NCBI RefSeq assembly: GCF_015706575.1
Contig: NW_024037072.1
Coordinates: forward strand, 17,361,162 to 17,425,161
DNA: 64,000 nt
Direction: 5' to 3'
DNA from: Patiria miniata
Lineage: Eukaryota; Echinodermata; Asteroidea; Valvatida; Asterinidae
Every line of letters begins with the position of its first letter. Within the stretch, counting starts at the first letter, position 1. The translations under genes and the position numbers were made by a program. Shown here piece by piece: positions 1 to 12,625 of this stretch. The notes below the pieces were generated by a model that saw only the letters and a list, made by a program, of their open reading frames with translations, was not told where the DNA came from and made no database searches.

Positions 1-1099
1 TTGCATGCCTGCGAACTTAGGTCTGCCAGTTTCGGCTGCATTTTGCGGACTGACGGTATGGTCTCGCTTGGTCCTGCTACTCGTGGAGGGACCCCATCAT
101 TTTAGCACAACCGTCTAGGGCGGTTGAGCTTAGCATTAATTTTGCACGAAGGTTTATATCATCTTCGTGATTTAAATAGCCAAATGCCTCAGCATCTAAT
201 CAGTGACGCGCATGAATAAATTAACGAGATTCCCACTGTCCCTATCTATTATCTAGCGAAACTACAGCCAAGGAAACGGACTGGCAGAATCAGCAGAGAA
301 AGAAGACTCTGTTGGGCTTATCTCTAGTCTGACGTGGTTATAAAAAAGGCGCTCTGTTTATTCATCTCCAATGATTTATTCAAAATCGCTAGATAAAAAT
401 TCATCAACCTCTTAGAAAGTTGTATATATCGTTACACAGGAAAGTGTTATATGTGACCTACTGTAGCAAAATGAGGAATGTCCCCCAAACCGTGTTTTGA
501 GTAATCAACGCCTGAAGTTGGAATTACTACAGAAAAAATAATTTTTATAATTTTTTTTCGTATTTTTGGGTAGCCAAGGTATCCAAGATTCACACTATTC
601 CTTTTTGTTGGGGAAAAAAATATCCCCCAAAATTGTAAACTGCAGTTGGCGGCGCAATGCGCATTTCTTTCTTTAAATCCCTTTTTCTCAAAATTAAGTT
701 CTCGAAGTTCGGTGGGACACTGTTGAAGTACCTGCGGCATATCTTTCAAATAAATTAAGCAACAAAAATCAATTTGGTATCATTGGAAAGCTAATGAAAA
801 GTCAAAGGTGGGGATTATTCCCCATTATGATATGGCAGGTCACGTATGGTTTTGGCGAAGGTTTTGATGCAATGGATTTCAAACTCAGACATTATATGCA
901 AACTTTAGTAACTAGTACCTCAGGGACACACCAGACCCTTGCCATAACCACATTTGAAAATACGTCCCCTTGCAAAACTGTTATACAAAGCAAATGGCGA
1001 CAATTATACGTAGGTAGCTGTAGTTCTTCAAGATAAATATAACATTGACTGTATGCTCAAAGCAATCAATAGGTAATTTCAGCACACACTGTATCTGCA

Positions 1100-2480
1100 C
1101 ATTATGTTTCAAGTGGCTCGAAAATTAATCAAGATCTTAACACACTACAGAGTGCTATCCGTTGCCAATTTTCTGGCCATGCAGTTAATTTCATATGCAA
1201 ACATATTCTTACATGTGTACACTTATATTATGCTAAATAGGTTGATCAGAAATTTTAGCATGCATTCCGAGTTTATGCTTTTTAATCAAATGATCAATAT
1301 GTTGTCTTGAATGTCAATATCTACGATTAAGTACTTGTATATACTGATCTTGTCAATAATAATCAGTAGGTTCACGGTTTAAAAAAAAAGCCGATTACAC
1401 GTTTATAAGATTACACGTTTACAAGAAGCTGATTACACGTTTATAAGATTACACGTTTATAAGCAGCTGATTACACTTTCATAAGAAGCTGATTACACGT
1501 TTATAAGATTACACGTTTATAAGAAGCTGATTACACGTTTATAAGAAATTGATATTCCTTGTGTAATTGGTTGTCATGAGTTTAGGCAAATGGGGCCATG
1601 CGATGAAAATCATAGACAAACATTAATATTTTCAAACATTAGAAACTTTAGATTTGCTCCTGGGATTAGGCATGCTGTGAATGTCATATACAAAACGTTA
1701 ATTATATGCGAACATTATTAACTCTACATTTGATATGTATCTGCTATGATTAAAAATGCTTATAGACCGTGTCTGTTCAACCTTTTTCCTCCAGTTAGTT
1801 TTTTTTTTGGGGGGGGGGGTTACATGTTTGTCTGCTCAGGATGCCTGGTCTAGCTATATAGTAAGAATCATGCTTAGAGTAATTACTCGTTAATTTGAGC
1901 ATGCGTTAATTTGAGCACTCGTTAATTTGAGTAAATGCTGTTTAATTAAATGATTAAATTAACATCTTGACTATCATTTTCCATAATTAAAAAGACTTTT
2001 AGACCCTTATTGATAACTATACGCTAATCACTAAAAAATAAGTAAATATGACAAGTTTTTAAGGAGGGGTATATATAATTCCCATTTCTGTCTGCTGAAC
2101 TTTTTTTCTACTTTTTTTTTGGGGGGGGGCTGTTTACTCACTATGTCCTCCTTAGCTTTCAAATTCATCAACATCTCTGAAAATTAAAACCCAGTGTAAA
2201 AGGTTGTCGTTGTTTTAGGCAAATTGGGCCATGCGATGATTTCACACACACATATACATTAATATTTAAGAGAATTACTAACTCTATAGTTAACATATAT
2301 ATTTGTTTAAAGTAATTACTAAATAATTTTAACATGCATTCTGAGTATATGTTTTTAATTGAAAACTCTTGATTATCAGTTTCTATGATTAAACATGTAT
2401 AGACTGTTTATGATGATTCAGTACCTATCACTACAAATTAGGAAAAAGTGAGATTATATTCAACACTGCCTGTTTCTTTT
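1100..2480. repeat. Diverged direct repeats, about 0.65 kb apart
   Basis: Motifs recur in the same order, for example GGGCCATGCGATGA at about 1593 and 2227, and a TAATTTGAGCATGC/TTTTAGCATGCATTC segment near 1250, 1890 and 2325. This suggests an old tandem duplication. Poly-T then poly-G tracts sit near 1799-1820 and 2110-2129. Confidence 0.55.
1392..1556. repeat. Minisatellite with core GATTACACGTTTATAA
   Basis: Short direct repeats of GATTACACGTTTATAA, alternating with and without a GAAGCT spacer, giving a mixed 16/22-bp rhythm. Not CRISPR-like: the spacers are identical, not unique. Confidence 0.9.
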
Positions 2481-4172
2481 TCTTTAATTTAAATTTACTT
2501 AAAGTCGTCAACCTCTACATAAAACATACTTACACATAACGTTATATGTTGCCATGTATCATCCCTGGCCCTACTCTAGATGAATTCAAAGTTGGCACTG
2601 TAACCGAGGGCCCAGTGCTCTCTTTTGGTTCTCAGTTGGTACGATGGATTAGCACTGTGAGCTGGATTTCAATGCTTAATTAAAATCCGTCTACCAAGGT
2701 GATTTTCTGGTCACATTGTGTGAATATTGGAAGCGCGTAACACACAGTTTACGTTCTCACGAAAAAGAGACAAACTTTAACACGGAAATGGAATGGAGCA
2801 TTTTTGTCAAATGTCTAATTTCGATAATTAAGAAAGCAAAAACATTTCGCTTCATCAATTGGTTAAATTGTTTCATTTAGACAAATATAAATGGCGAGAA
2901 GAACTCAAAATCGAAAAAAATCTGTTATTTTAAAACGTTTTTTGCACTTTTTGAGAACTGCGACGATATTCCTATATGCAAACATTAATTACAGAACAAG
3001 TCTTGCAGTAAATCAGCCAGACAACTAAAACAATTCATTGGTATTCATTCTATGAGATAAGGAATTTGGTCTATTCTGTTTATGCAAAGAACAGGTAGTG
3101 TTCCTTATTATTTTTTTCGGGGAGGGGTATGGGGCGGGCATTTCATCCAGAACTACCTTCATTTAATCAAAAAATACCTTGAGACACAAAAAAGTACCCC
3201 ACCATCACAAAAACTACCAGTCTACCCGTTTGAAGTAATAATATAGCTACTTCACAACACACATCTGCGTAAACTATTTATCGTATTACAAAAATGGAAA
3301 TATCTTAACAGCATGTAATGACATATTTCAGTGCGTATGTAAGATTTATAGTATTGGTGTTTAATCTAAAGACATAGTTAACATCATTTTAAGCAATTGT
3401 TATCAATTCACTATCTCGTAGTTTGACTTCCTGCCACTGGTTTCCTATTCATCTGATACCTAGTTTTATTTACACTAGATAAACGAGAAATGTTATAAGA
3501 TGGAGTCTCCTGTTGTCGGTTTTACAGTTGTGTAGCCACCCAGACTGTCCTACAACTATAGTTTCGTTTTCATTCAAAATATCAAAAAAAAAGAATTGCA
3601 CAGCGATGTTTATTTTGATATCATGTATGCATAGTATTGGTACCGGAAAGCCTCAACACCACAGGGCTTTTTATTATTAAAATATATTGGCAAATGCATG
3701 CTTGCGTCTCGGTCTTGCGTTAACTTTGTTGTGAAACAACACACAATATTTGACAATATAACTGTATTTAATCGACACCATGCATGTATGCCATATGCAT
3801 GGTAAAACAAGACAAGATATTTCTTTGTTTTCTATATTTGTTCAAATTCTCTCTGACGATAGAGCTTTTTTAATCGCTTGGGTATACAAGTGGTGTATTC
3901 TGTGTCCTTTAAAATTTTATTTTTTTTTGTAATTGATCAAACATTTCAATGAGTTTTTTCCCGCAAGACCATGTTGTCAACTCTCACAGTTTCTCTTTCG
4001 TGTCTTCCACGATTTTCACTTCGTAGATCCTTTTATCCAGGTTGCCCATAGTGATGTAATCCTGTTAAATATTGGAAGAAACATACATTTCATGTGTTGC
4101 ATTTACATGTTAATAGCAATAGCAAGGTGCCCATCATGCTCTGAGAAGAATTTGTATATGTAGGATATTTTA

Positions 4173-4767
4173 TATCCGACCTCTGGTGACCTTCGAGAGG
4201 TCATGACATTTTTATACAACCAGTTATAGATATTTATAAGATTTAACATTCAAAACGCCATTTATTTCATTACCCGAGTCTAAAGGTTGGTTCTTAATTC
4301 GTGTCAGGTAACGATATGCAGATGTGGGGACATTTTACGTCTAACCTCTGGTAACATTCGAGAGGTCAAAGAACTTTATATCCCGTATCTGTCGCTATTT
4401 ATCATATTTATTCTTTAAACCCACGTTTCATGGCCCAAGTATCAATGGTGCAAAATATATGTATTGCAACCATTATTCTACAGTCATTTATGAATTCACA
4501 CCCAAACATTTACTTATAAAATCGTATAAATCGTAATCGAAATCGAAATCGTAAATAGAAAAAAATCCTTGTACACATGTCATTGACCTCATTGACCTAA
4601 TGGAGGTCACCGTAGGTGAGGTATGAAATGTTCCCACATCTGAAAATATTCGTCATGGCATAAAGATATATGACCTACACTTGGATCATAGGAAAGTGGC
4701 CTGTTCAAGAACTATTAATCCAGTATGTAAAGTTCATTGACCCTCCAAAGGTCACCAGAGGTCAGAT
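4173..4767. repeat. Inverted-repeat element (possible MITE)
   Basis: ATCCGACCTCTGGTGACC at 4173-4190 is inverted at 4750-4767 (GGTCACCAGAGGTCAGAT). A weaker second pair lies inside (near 4335 and 4600), giving a nested foldback. Target duplications were not identified. Confidence 0.55.
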
Positions 4768-5264
4768 ACGGAATGCTGCTACATCTGAAACAAATGTTCT
4801 TCACGGCATAAAGACCTAACCTGCGAGGCTCCATGCTTTAGTCACAAAGTGTACAATTTGGTCCCGTTGCCCAAAACGTAGGCTCAGTAACAGTTAAATA
4901 TTTCGTTTCTGGAACAGGCTAAACTGTTGTACTTGTTTACTAAAAAGAAATCAAGTGTCTTAAAATCTGTCCAAGATCCAATGCAGCATGAATATATGTT
5001 TGGTGTCCTGCTTTGTGGATTTTTACATCTCTTCTCATGACCAAAGGGTTAGAATTTTCGTTCCAGTAGCTGTCTTATGTTTTCTTGGGCAAGTCACTTC
5101 ACTCCACTCGCCTGTCTTTACTCACGAGTATAAATGGCTGCTATTATGAGCTCAGGAGTAAAACCTACAGAGCAGATTTTGATCTCATTCAGGCTAAACA
5201 TGTATTGTTTATATGTATAGTCACTGTCATTTTATGCAACTCTAAGAGGAGAAACACGCCGACC

Positions 5265-5529
5265 TTATGTGCCTCCGCTGGGTCGGGGCAATACATTTTT
5301 GTTTCTAACATTAAAGTTGCAGGCCCTCCGCTTTAGCAGTGTTATATCGAGCGAAGTCTCGTGGTAACTGAGAGAAACATCCAATCTTAATGCTGATATG
5401 AAATACTTTGCAGATTGTGTTTCACTAACCTGATCTTCAGACACCATGTCGTTTAACTGCCGATACAGACTCTGAAAGCTGGGTCGATCCTTGGGACTCT
5501 CCTGCCAACAGCTGCACATCATTTTGTAC
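5265..5529 (-). CDS. RTK terminal exon: kinase C-lobe end and C-terminal tail
   Basis: Encodes YKMMCSCWQESPKDRPSFQS (invariant CW and DRPSF of the kinase C-lobe), LYRQLNDMVSEDQ and, if read through, a 55-residue tail to a TAA at 5265-5267. Acceptor ACATGTTTCAG. There is an alternative: a possible donor CAG|GTTAGT ends the exon at 5430 in phase 0 and would send the tail to an unseen downstream exon. I favour read-through because the frame stays open to the stop, but the tail has no recognisable motif. Confidence 0.8.
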
Positions 5530-5668
5530 CTGAAACATGTGACAATCGATTAAGAAAAAAGACAATCTATTTCATTCTCAATGTCGAATCTCTAATTCAT
5601 ATCTTCAAGGGCAAATTACATAAAACATGAATTCTTCCGAGCGTTCCGCATAAACTGACAATACTTAC

Positions 5669-5765
5669 AGCGTTTTCTTGCATTGTCGAGGCTTCGGCAT
5701 ACGATAGCCCTGCTGTAATTTGCTTATCATTGTCGTTGCTCTCAACAGCGGATACGGCCGCGCAC
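5669..5765 (-). CDS. RTK exon: kinase alpha-G region
   Basis: 97-bp exon: ARPYPLLRATTMISKLQQGY then RMPKPRQCKKT, matching the G-x-P-Y-P ... L-x-x-G-Y-R-x-x-x-P pattern of the C-lobe. Acceptor TTCCGATAG, donor T|GTAAGT. The open frame is shorter than its neighbours and is identified by phase and motif. Confidence 0.9.
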
Positions 5766-5962
5766 CTATCGGAAAGAGAGGTGCAGTTAAACATTGGACT
5801 GCAGAGACTCAACACGGTATACTAATTCAGCCTACATGATCTGAAATCTATATTGTGACAAATGAAATCGTTCCACAAACACGTGTGTAAACACCTTCAA
5901 TCATGGAGCTCATATTGTTACCCGTTCAAGCTCAAACCTTTTAGAGATACCTCCCTTATCTA

Positions 5963-6166
<204 letters not shown>

Positions 6167-6205
6167 TCAGCTTTCATGAGCTAGGTTGATGTTATAAATA
6201 AGCTA

Positions 6206-6430
<225 letters not shown>

Positions 6431-6951
6431 TCAAATAGAAATATAAATCAATCAACTTATTATACCATCTAATAGGTTAGTGTATGAAAAATAAGAAACA
6501 AATGGGGAAAGTAGGATTGTTTCTGTTCTCAACGGATCAGTCTTGACGCCCTCGTGTCCTCTTGTTCCCTTTTTCACTAAAAGACTGTCTGTCTGTTGTG
6601 ACTTAGGTTACTCATGTCACTGACAGAGTAGTCTGAGACAAGCTTTACTAGATTTGCCCAGTATTAGTTTTTAGAGTAGTGCACTCCCTGTAACGGGACG
6701 CGAAGAGACAAGCACAGGGGCGCTTGGACCTGTACACTGTTAGCACACCATCTGAACACTACGGTAGAGGAAAATGCGATACTTAACCTAATCTTCAAGT
6801 ATCCATGCTCGAGAATGGAGTGATTGGCACATTATTGTTATCTGTGGCCCTTTGGATTGGAGTTCGTTCAACAGTGCATTGGGCGTGGGTTGCTTGATCG
6901 GACTACTATGTTTCTAAAATCGATATTACAATGACCACGTGCATCAACTAC

Positions 6952-7139
6952 CTTTTGAGAGGATATGTAAGCCATTCCATTTGCCACATCCCTGGCAAAC
7001 TTGATCAATGTCCTAGCCAGTGATTTGCTTACGCCGGGTAGGTTGGAGTAGCCTCCCCCTGGGTCCTTCTCTCGATGCTCCATCAGAACTTTCTTCAGGT
7101 CACCCTTAGCAAGGTACTCAACGATAACGTACACCGGAT
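6952..7139 (-). CDS. RTK exon: kinase hinge and alpha-D/E
   Basis: 188-bp exon: PVYVIVEYLAKGDLKKVLME (hinge), a kinase insert region HREKDPGGGYSNLPGVSKS, then LIKFARDVANGMAYISSQK (alpha-E). Acceptor TTGTTCTAG, donor G|GTAGTT, ending in phase 0. Confidence 0.92.
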
Positions 7140-7420
7140 CTAGAACAAATCACAGAAATGGCTAGTCAGCCACACTTATTCTTTGTACCTGCCTGTAATC
7201 TTATGCTCTTCAACAGCGCGAGACTAAGGTCAGAATTGTTTAGTGAGAATCACTTTAATACTTTGAAAGGGAACACTACAATAAAAACTGGATCGGGATC
7301 TATAAGCCTACAATGGTGTTCTCGAATGATGAGTTGCGTGTTGTCTTTTCGTCTTGTCTCTAGTTTTAGTCGTGCGGAATCGGACTTCAGTAATGATTTT
7401 TCATTCAAATTGTGATTTAC

Positions 7421-7531
7421 CTTTTTCTGCACAATATCCCAGCAGCTTGACCACGTTTGGATGAGAGCCAACTGTTTTCATCACTTGCAACTCGGCAACA
7501 AGCTCTTTCTTGGCGTGTCTGTCGGCGCCTT
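7421..7531 (-). CDS. RTK exon: kinase alpha-C helix and beta-4/5
   Basis: 111-bp exon: EGADRHAKKELVAELQVMK has the conserved alpha-C glutamate (LVAELQVM), then SHPNVVKLLGYCAEK. Acceptor AATTTATAG, donor G|GTAAAT, phase 1-1. It joins the next exon as G+AT (Asp). Confidence 0.92.
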
Positions 7532-8277
7532 CTATAAATTGATGTAGAGGTTAATAAAAAAAAAGGCTTCCAGACCTCAGCCTTATGATCGCAGACCCCA
7601 GAATTAAATGAAAGCCAATTTGCCTCAAATGAAACCACTAGAAGCCTTGGCCTCATGTCACGGGATTGTATTTTTCTGAGAGAGAAGGGGACTATCTTGA
7701 GTCGATTTACACATGACAAGGACCAACGGACCAAAGCCAAAGACAATCTAAGGTTTGAAAGATTCAGTGGAAAGAAACTGACTACACATACTAACGAAGT
7801 AAAGAGGCTTATACCATGGATTAGCAGTTTGTACAAGAAGAAAAGACACTCTTCCGATAATCCCATTGTTGGTTATATTATTGTAAAGATCGACTGTTGG
7901 TGCGCTTGTCCCTCCGAATCAGTGTTAAAGAAACTATAGACAGCATGTAGCGTAGAATATTAATAATATTTAATAATACAAAATATAATAATACTAATAA
8001 TAATTATCCTCGATGCTATAATAGGGCGACTTTCCAATAGACTTATCAAACCTAAAATTAATGTCACCTAACAGAGTTTACCTTATCCTTTCTCCACAAA
8101 ATTCGACATTTTTACTTATCGGACCACGATGAATCGATCTAGATGGTGGCGGCATGTCCTAAGGGTCGTTTTCACAAAAATGCGACAGTTATATGTCGCC
8201 TTAATAAGGTGTGTCGCCCTGAATGTGGACGCAATTAGCAAAATCTGTCGCCCTATTACAACATTCAGACCATTCAG

Positions 8278-8305
8278 ACCACCACCACCACCACCACCAC
8301 CATTA
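8278..8305. repeat. (CCA)n microsatellite in a receptor intron
   Basis: A run of CCA/CCACCA triplets inside the 1.1-kb intron between the glycine-loop and alpha-C exons. No other feature was seen in that intron apart from an AT-rich tract near 7960-8010. Confidence 0.85.
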
Positions 8306-8612
8306 CCACTACTGCTACTAACATTAACAACTACATGTAGGCAGAGCAATCTATTGGAAACTTGTCTCAAAGGACGGATTTTCGGAAGGACGCATAATAC
8401 TTACACATAGGGAAAGTATTACAGATGCACCGTGTACATTTCAGTGAATGAAAGGCAATTTAATGCTGTAATGAATCAGATGTGTTAAATCAACTTTTTT
8501 TTATTACATCTCTGTTTTTGTATTCAAGACAAATCACTTATACTTATGAGTATAAATAAAATTCTCTCAACTGCACAGAGCCCGATTTGATAAATAACAT
8601 TTGACAACAAAC

Positions 8613-8855
8613 CTTTCACAGTCTTGACGGCAACCTTTGTTTCTTTTCCGGCTTCCTCGATTCCAAGTGCCTTTCCCAATAGCACTCTGCCGAACTCCCC
8701 TCGCCCCAGCTCATTCTCGATCACCACGAGATCTCGCGAGAAAGAGAGTTCCTGTCCTACGTTGCCGTACGCCACGTCGTTTGATGCCTCAACGCCATCT
8801 TCATTGGAAATACTTTCGCATACCACCGCTGAGGCAATTGGTTCCAGAGGAATAT
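8613..8855 (-). CDS. RTK exon: juxtamembrane and kinase N-lobe (glycine loop, VAVK)
   Basis: 243-bp exon. After the linker (NDVAYGNVGQE, a possible tyrosine phosphorylation site) comes the start of the kinase: IENELGRGEFGRVLLGKA is the nucleotide-binding GxGxxG loop, and KVAVKTVK supplies the catalytic lysine. Acceptor TGCTTCAG, donor G|GTTTGT. Confidence 0.93.
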
Positions 8856-9246
8856 CTGAAGCACATTTGTTAGTTTTAGATTATAAAATTGATATTGAGA
8901 CATGCATCTTGCAAGTACTTGTAATCCTTATCTAGTCATACCACACCAAATATAATTTGATTTTCTAATCCAATGCACAGGTAAACACTATAAAAAGGTT
9001 GAATAAATCACTGTTTTGCAATGTAATTTACCTAGCATTGGTATGAAATTGCCTCATATTGGGTTGAATTGGGTAAAACTGTCAAGCTACTGGGAGGAAT
9101 TTGCCCAGGAGTGTAGGCAGTTGCTAATTCTAGATTTACCAATCTTCATATTGCACAATATACCGGTACAGGTTTTTGTACAACTTTTTTTCAATTCAGT
9201 TTATCCTCTGCTTTTGTTTTGACTGGACTCGCTCTTTGATTCTTAC

Positions 9247-9341
9247 CATTCGGATGATGGGGATCTGGTCCAAGAGAAGACTGATCAGTGACAGGCAGTG
9301 GTGGGAGCTCACCGTCTGCTCCTTGTGATACAATGTCATTT
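9247..9341 (-). CDS. RTK exon: juxtamembrane segment
   Basis: 95-bp exon, NDIVSQGADGELPPLPVTDQ then SSLGPDPHHPN, a Pro-rich cytoplasmic linker. Acceptor CCCTTTCAG, donor G|GTAAGA. It enters in phase 2 and leaves in phase 1. No recognisable domain. Confidence 0.82.
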
Positions 9342-9762
9342 CTGAAAGGGAAATTATATTACTTAAACAGCAATTATTGTCGGTATCCATTTGTCACTGT
9401 AGCGCTTGAAAGTGATTACGCACTGTAGCACCAGAAACAGCCAGAGCAACATTGATTTTCCAGTGAACAAACTTAAATGGTGCTATGTCGAAAGGGTGCT
9501 AATGGGTCATACTAATTAAAAAGTTAATGTTATTGTTTTATGCTTCAAATATAGAGGGTGCGATAACAGGAATACATGCCTGCTATCAACAAGTTATTGA
9601 TTTTTTATTCAAATCAAGAGGGTGCGATAACAGGCATACGTATGGAAAAGGAACAGATTGCTTTGAAAGTCAGGCAGGCATGTCACTTTTAAAAGAAACA
9701 ATACATCTTTGGCTTTACATTTAATATCAGTCTCTTTCTGAATGTAGCCTTTTTTCACTTAC

Positions 9763-9901
9763 AGGCCATCGTTTACGCCTGTTTCTGTCTGTTGATGTTT
9801 ATGACGACGCCTCCACACGACAAAAGCAAGACCACCAACGACGGCCACAATGACGATGGCTGCCACTACAGATCCAACAATGATGCCTACAAGTGAAGAA
9901 C
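9763..9901 (-). CDS. RTK exon: transmembrane helix
   Basis: 139-bp exon with the membrane span VGIIVGSVVAAIVIVAVVGG followed by LAFVVW and the basic stop-transfer RRRHKH, then a short cytoplasmic HQQTETGVNDGL. Acceptor GCTCTTGCAG, donor T|GTAAGT. Enters in phase 1 and leaves in phase 2, the first departure from the all-phase-1 ectodomain. Confidence 0.9.
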
Positions 9902-10207
9902 CTGCAAGAGCAAGAGGAATCTTTGTCAGTTTTCGTCATAGATCAGAATATTTCGCCTATTTTATCCTTTGTACATCTTGTGGACTCACCCAACGGCTGT
10001 CAATTAGTAACTATATTAAACGTTGATTACAGTAAGTTAAACGCGTGCAACTGTACTTTCGCAGGCAAATCTGCTGAAAAATGTTAACAACACAAAGCTG
10101 TGGTTTCCATTACGGTGCTGTGCCATTGCAAACTGTATATTCCACATCGCAATTGCAATTAAGTGAAGGAATCTGGTTTATTTCAGTTGGAACACTGCAG
10201 AACTTAC

Positions 10208-10276
10208 CACTCCTCCTCGAGGAATTTGTGGGCCTAGTACTTGAGCTTTCACTTACACCAGTCGTCCTTAGCAATA
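10208..10276 (-). CDS. RTK exon: Ser/Thr-rich stalk
   Basis: A 69-bp exon encoding VLLRTTGVSESSSSTRPTNS and SRRSG, a low-complexity stalk likely to be O-glycosylated. Acceptor TGATCACAG, donor G|GTAAGT, phase 1-1. The acceptor ending in GCTAAG a few bases on was rejected because it leads to an in-frame stop. A microexon like this is supported mainly by its exact phase fit to B3 and the TM exon. Confidence 0.75.
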
Positions 10277-10604
10277 CTGTGATCAAGTAATGAAATTCAG
10301 AGAGAAAGAAGATTCCAATCTGAAACTCTTTTTTTTTTTTACTTATAGAAACATTTTGACTTAGAATGACAATGCCAGAGATTTCTGGAGAGGTTTATTG
10401 GAAATAAATGTTAAAAACGAAATGAATGTCTCATAGACCTGGATGTTACAGCCTAGACGAATTAATTAATGTGGAAAAAAATGTGGAAATAGAAAATCAC
10501 AACCACATACGGATGCTCAGAAGAAATAAATTGTTACTGTTTGCAATTAAAAGATACAAAAATACTTCATTTGATTTCTTTAAATACCATCGACGAAAAC
10601 TCAC

Positions 10605-10841
10605 CTGGGCAAAGCGGTTCTTCAAGTTTCCGTGACCCAATTCCAATCGCATTTGTGACATTACAGCTGACCTCTGTGCAATAATTGACATCGACAGTAA
10701 ATGGCATGGTTTTACCCGTAGGCGCACTAGGCTTGGTGCCATTTAGAATGATGTAATACTCAATGTGTCTGAGTGGATTGGCATCTGCGTCACAAGTGAT
10801 GATTCCGTCCCTGTATGTTAGGGATATTACCACCGGAACAA
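10605..10841 (-). CDS. RTK exon: Ig domain B3 (membrane-proximal)
   Basis: 237-bp B-type Ig exon: VPVVISLTYRDGIITCDAD, YYIILNGTKPSAPTGK, YCTEVSCNVTNAIGIGS, EEPLCP. Acceptor CTTTTTACAG, donor G|GTGAGT, phase 1-1. It is the last Ig domain before the stalk. Confidence 0.9.
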
Positions 10842-11646
10842 CTGTAAAAAGAAACGAAAAATATTTAAATTACGTCTCAACATTTAAGCCATCTCTGTAA
10901 CGGCAATAATTATTTTCAAACTGATCGAAAAAAAAAGAGTCTGATGTCTTGATCCCTGCAACATATTTCTCGAAAGCCTTTGAGCAAAATACTGCTGCGA
11001 TGAAACGATAGGACATCTAACATTTTGGATTTGTATAAGTACATTTGGGTTGAATGTCAACATATGCAAAAATCAAAAATCTTCAAAATTATTCTGAAAT
11101 ATTTACTAGACCGTAAATGAATAATAGTCTAAAGCGTCCTGCAAAATCATGGCACCCGGTATGATGATTTTTTTTAAGAAAAATTAAATTGTGTGTATTA
11201 ATTTCCAATGATTGTTGGCAGACCATCGACGGAAAATGACTTTGTTTTTCAGATATTGTCCCTAATTCACCAAATTAAGTTAGTCTAAATGTTGTTTGCA
11301 ATCAGTAACACATTCATGAACGGGTACAAAGCAGATGACCTTACAACGCCCTAACGTCTGTAAAATGGTTTTTTTTTCGTCTGAAGTAGAGTCAGAGGAA
11401 TAGACTATAAATAGAGCGTCTGTTTTTTTTTTTTCCGGACAAACTTTAGACAAGTCAGTCTTAAACAATATTTGCTTTTTGTTAAGATCTTCAGAATCAC
11501 ACTACATTTAATTGAGATGTATTATTAGTTTACCAAACGTTAAGATGTGCTTTTATACAATTTGTATGCATGTACAAATTAATCAACTTTTTCAGAACGC
11601 TATTCCAAGTAATACAGCAATTACAATATAAATAGAAATAACTTAC

Positions 11647-11967
11647 ACAGAACATTGAGGGTAATGAATTCAGACTTTGTAGTTTGAAGTCCACCTGTGC
11701 GACATTCTATCCTGCCCCCATCATCACTTCGTGTTGGGATGAATGGGCCGTATGTACTCCGTGTATCTGTTGCCTCACCATCCGATGGGATCGTTTCGGT
11801 GTCAGGTGTAAGAGGATTGCCGCCGTTAAACCAGTCTATGGACACCCGTGGTATTGCTCCCAGTGCTGTGCAGGTAAGTGTGACGTCAGTATTTTCTGTC
11901 ACGGTCACTATTGCACCTGAGGATTGGTCTTCACCATCAACAGCTATGGTGAGATTGGTGGCAGGAG
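11647..11967 (-). CDS. RTK exon: Ig domain A2
   Basis: 321-bp A-type Ig exon, the same length as A1: APATNLTIAVDGEDQ, VTLTCTALGAIPRVSIDWF, GRIECRTGGLQ. Acceptor TTCATGCAG, donor T|GTAAGT, phase 1-1. NLT and NTD/T variation alters potential glycosylation sites relative to A1. Confidence 0.9.
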
Positions 11968-12394
11968 CTGCATGAACAGAAACATATACAAAGTTAATAT
12001 TATTTGATCTTAACATCTCAACATCATTTCTTACACCTTCTGTCGTCCAAAGCAATACGCGACCAACACCTTTGAAATGTAAACCGAGAATATGTATAGA
12101 GAGAATTGTGATCAAGTAATGAATTTCGAAAGAAAATTCCAATCTCAAAGTTTTTTCTTTTTACTGACAGGAACATTCTGACGTAGAATGACAATGCCAG
12201 AGCTTTTATGGAAATAAACGTTAAAAAATAAATGAATGTCTCATCAACTCAGATGTTACAGTCCAGACGAATAAATTAATGTGAACGAAGTGTGGAAACA
12301 GAAAGCCACAACCACATATGAAAGCTCATAAGAAATAAATTGTGACTGTTTTCAATTAAAAGATACAACAAAATTACAATCGACGAAAACTCAC

Positions 12395-12625
12395 TTTGGC
12401 AAAGCGGTTCTTCAAGTTGCCGTGACCCAGTTCCAATCGCATTCGTGACATTACAGCTGACCTCTGTGCAGTAATTTTCATCGACATTAAATGCCAGGGT
12501 TTTACCCGTAGGCGCGCTAGGCTTGGTGCCATTTAAAATGATGTAATAATTACTGGTACTGATTGGTTCGGCTACACAAGTGATGATTCCGTTTCTGTAT
12601 GTCAGGGATGTTACTACCGGAGCAA
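12395..12625 (-). CDS. RTK exon: Ig domain B2
   Basis: 231-bp B-type Ig exon: APVVTSLTYRNGIITCVAE, YYIILNGTKPSAPTGK, YCTEVSCNVTNAIGTGS, EEPLCQ. It is two codons shorter than B1 and B3 around EPISTSNYY. Acceptor CCCCCACAG, donor A|GTGAGT, phase 1-1. It follows B1 directly; the A-type exon expected between them by the A-B rhythm is absent. Confidence 0.89.

Larger units (their letters stand above)
1..5264. other. 3' flank of the receptor gene, no gene seen
   Basis: AT-rich sequence below the receptor's stop codon. All open frames are under about 105 codons and none shows a recognisable domain. It holds the minisatellite, diverged repeats and inverted-repeat element listed separately. The receptor's 3' UTR must lie in its upper part, but no convincing polyadenylation signal was found. 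Confidence 0.6.

Noticed and set aside
1392..1556. CRISPR-like array
   Set aside because: Spacers are identical or absent, repeats are only 16 bp and the context is animal DNA; it is a minisatellite.
7417..7866. 149-codon open frame on the minus strand
   Set aside because: It runs through the alpha-C kinase exon in a different frame and continues into intron; the correct frame is the kinase one.
10208..10266. Alternative acceptor GCTAAG for the stalk exon
   Set aside because: In the required frame it meets a TAA stop within a few codons; the CACAG acceptor keeps frame to the TM exon.
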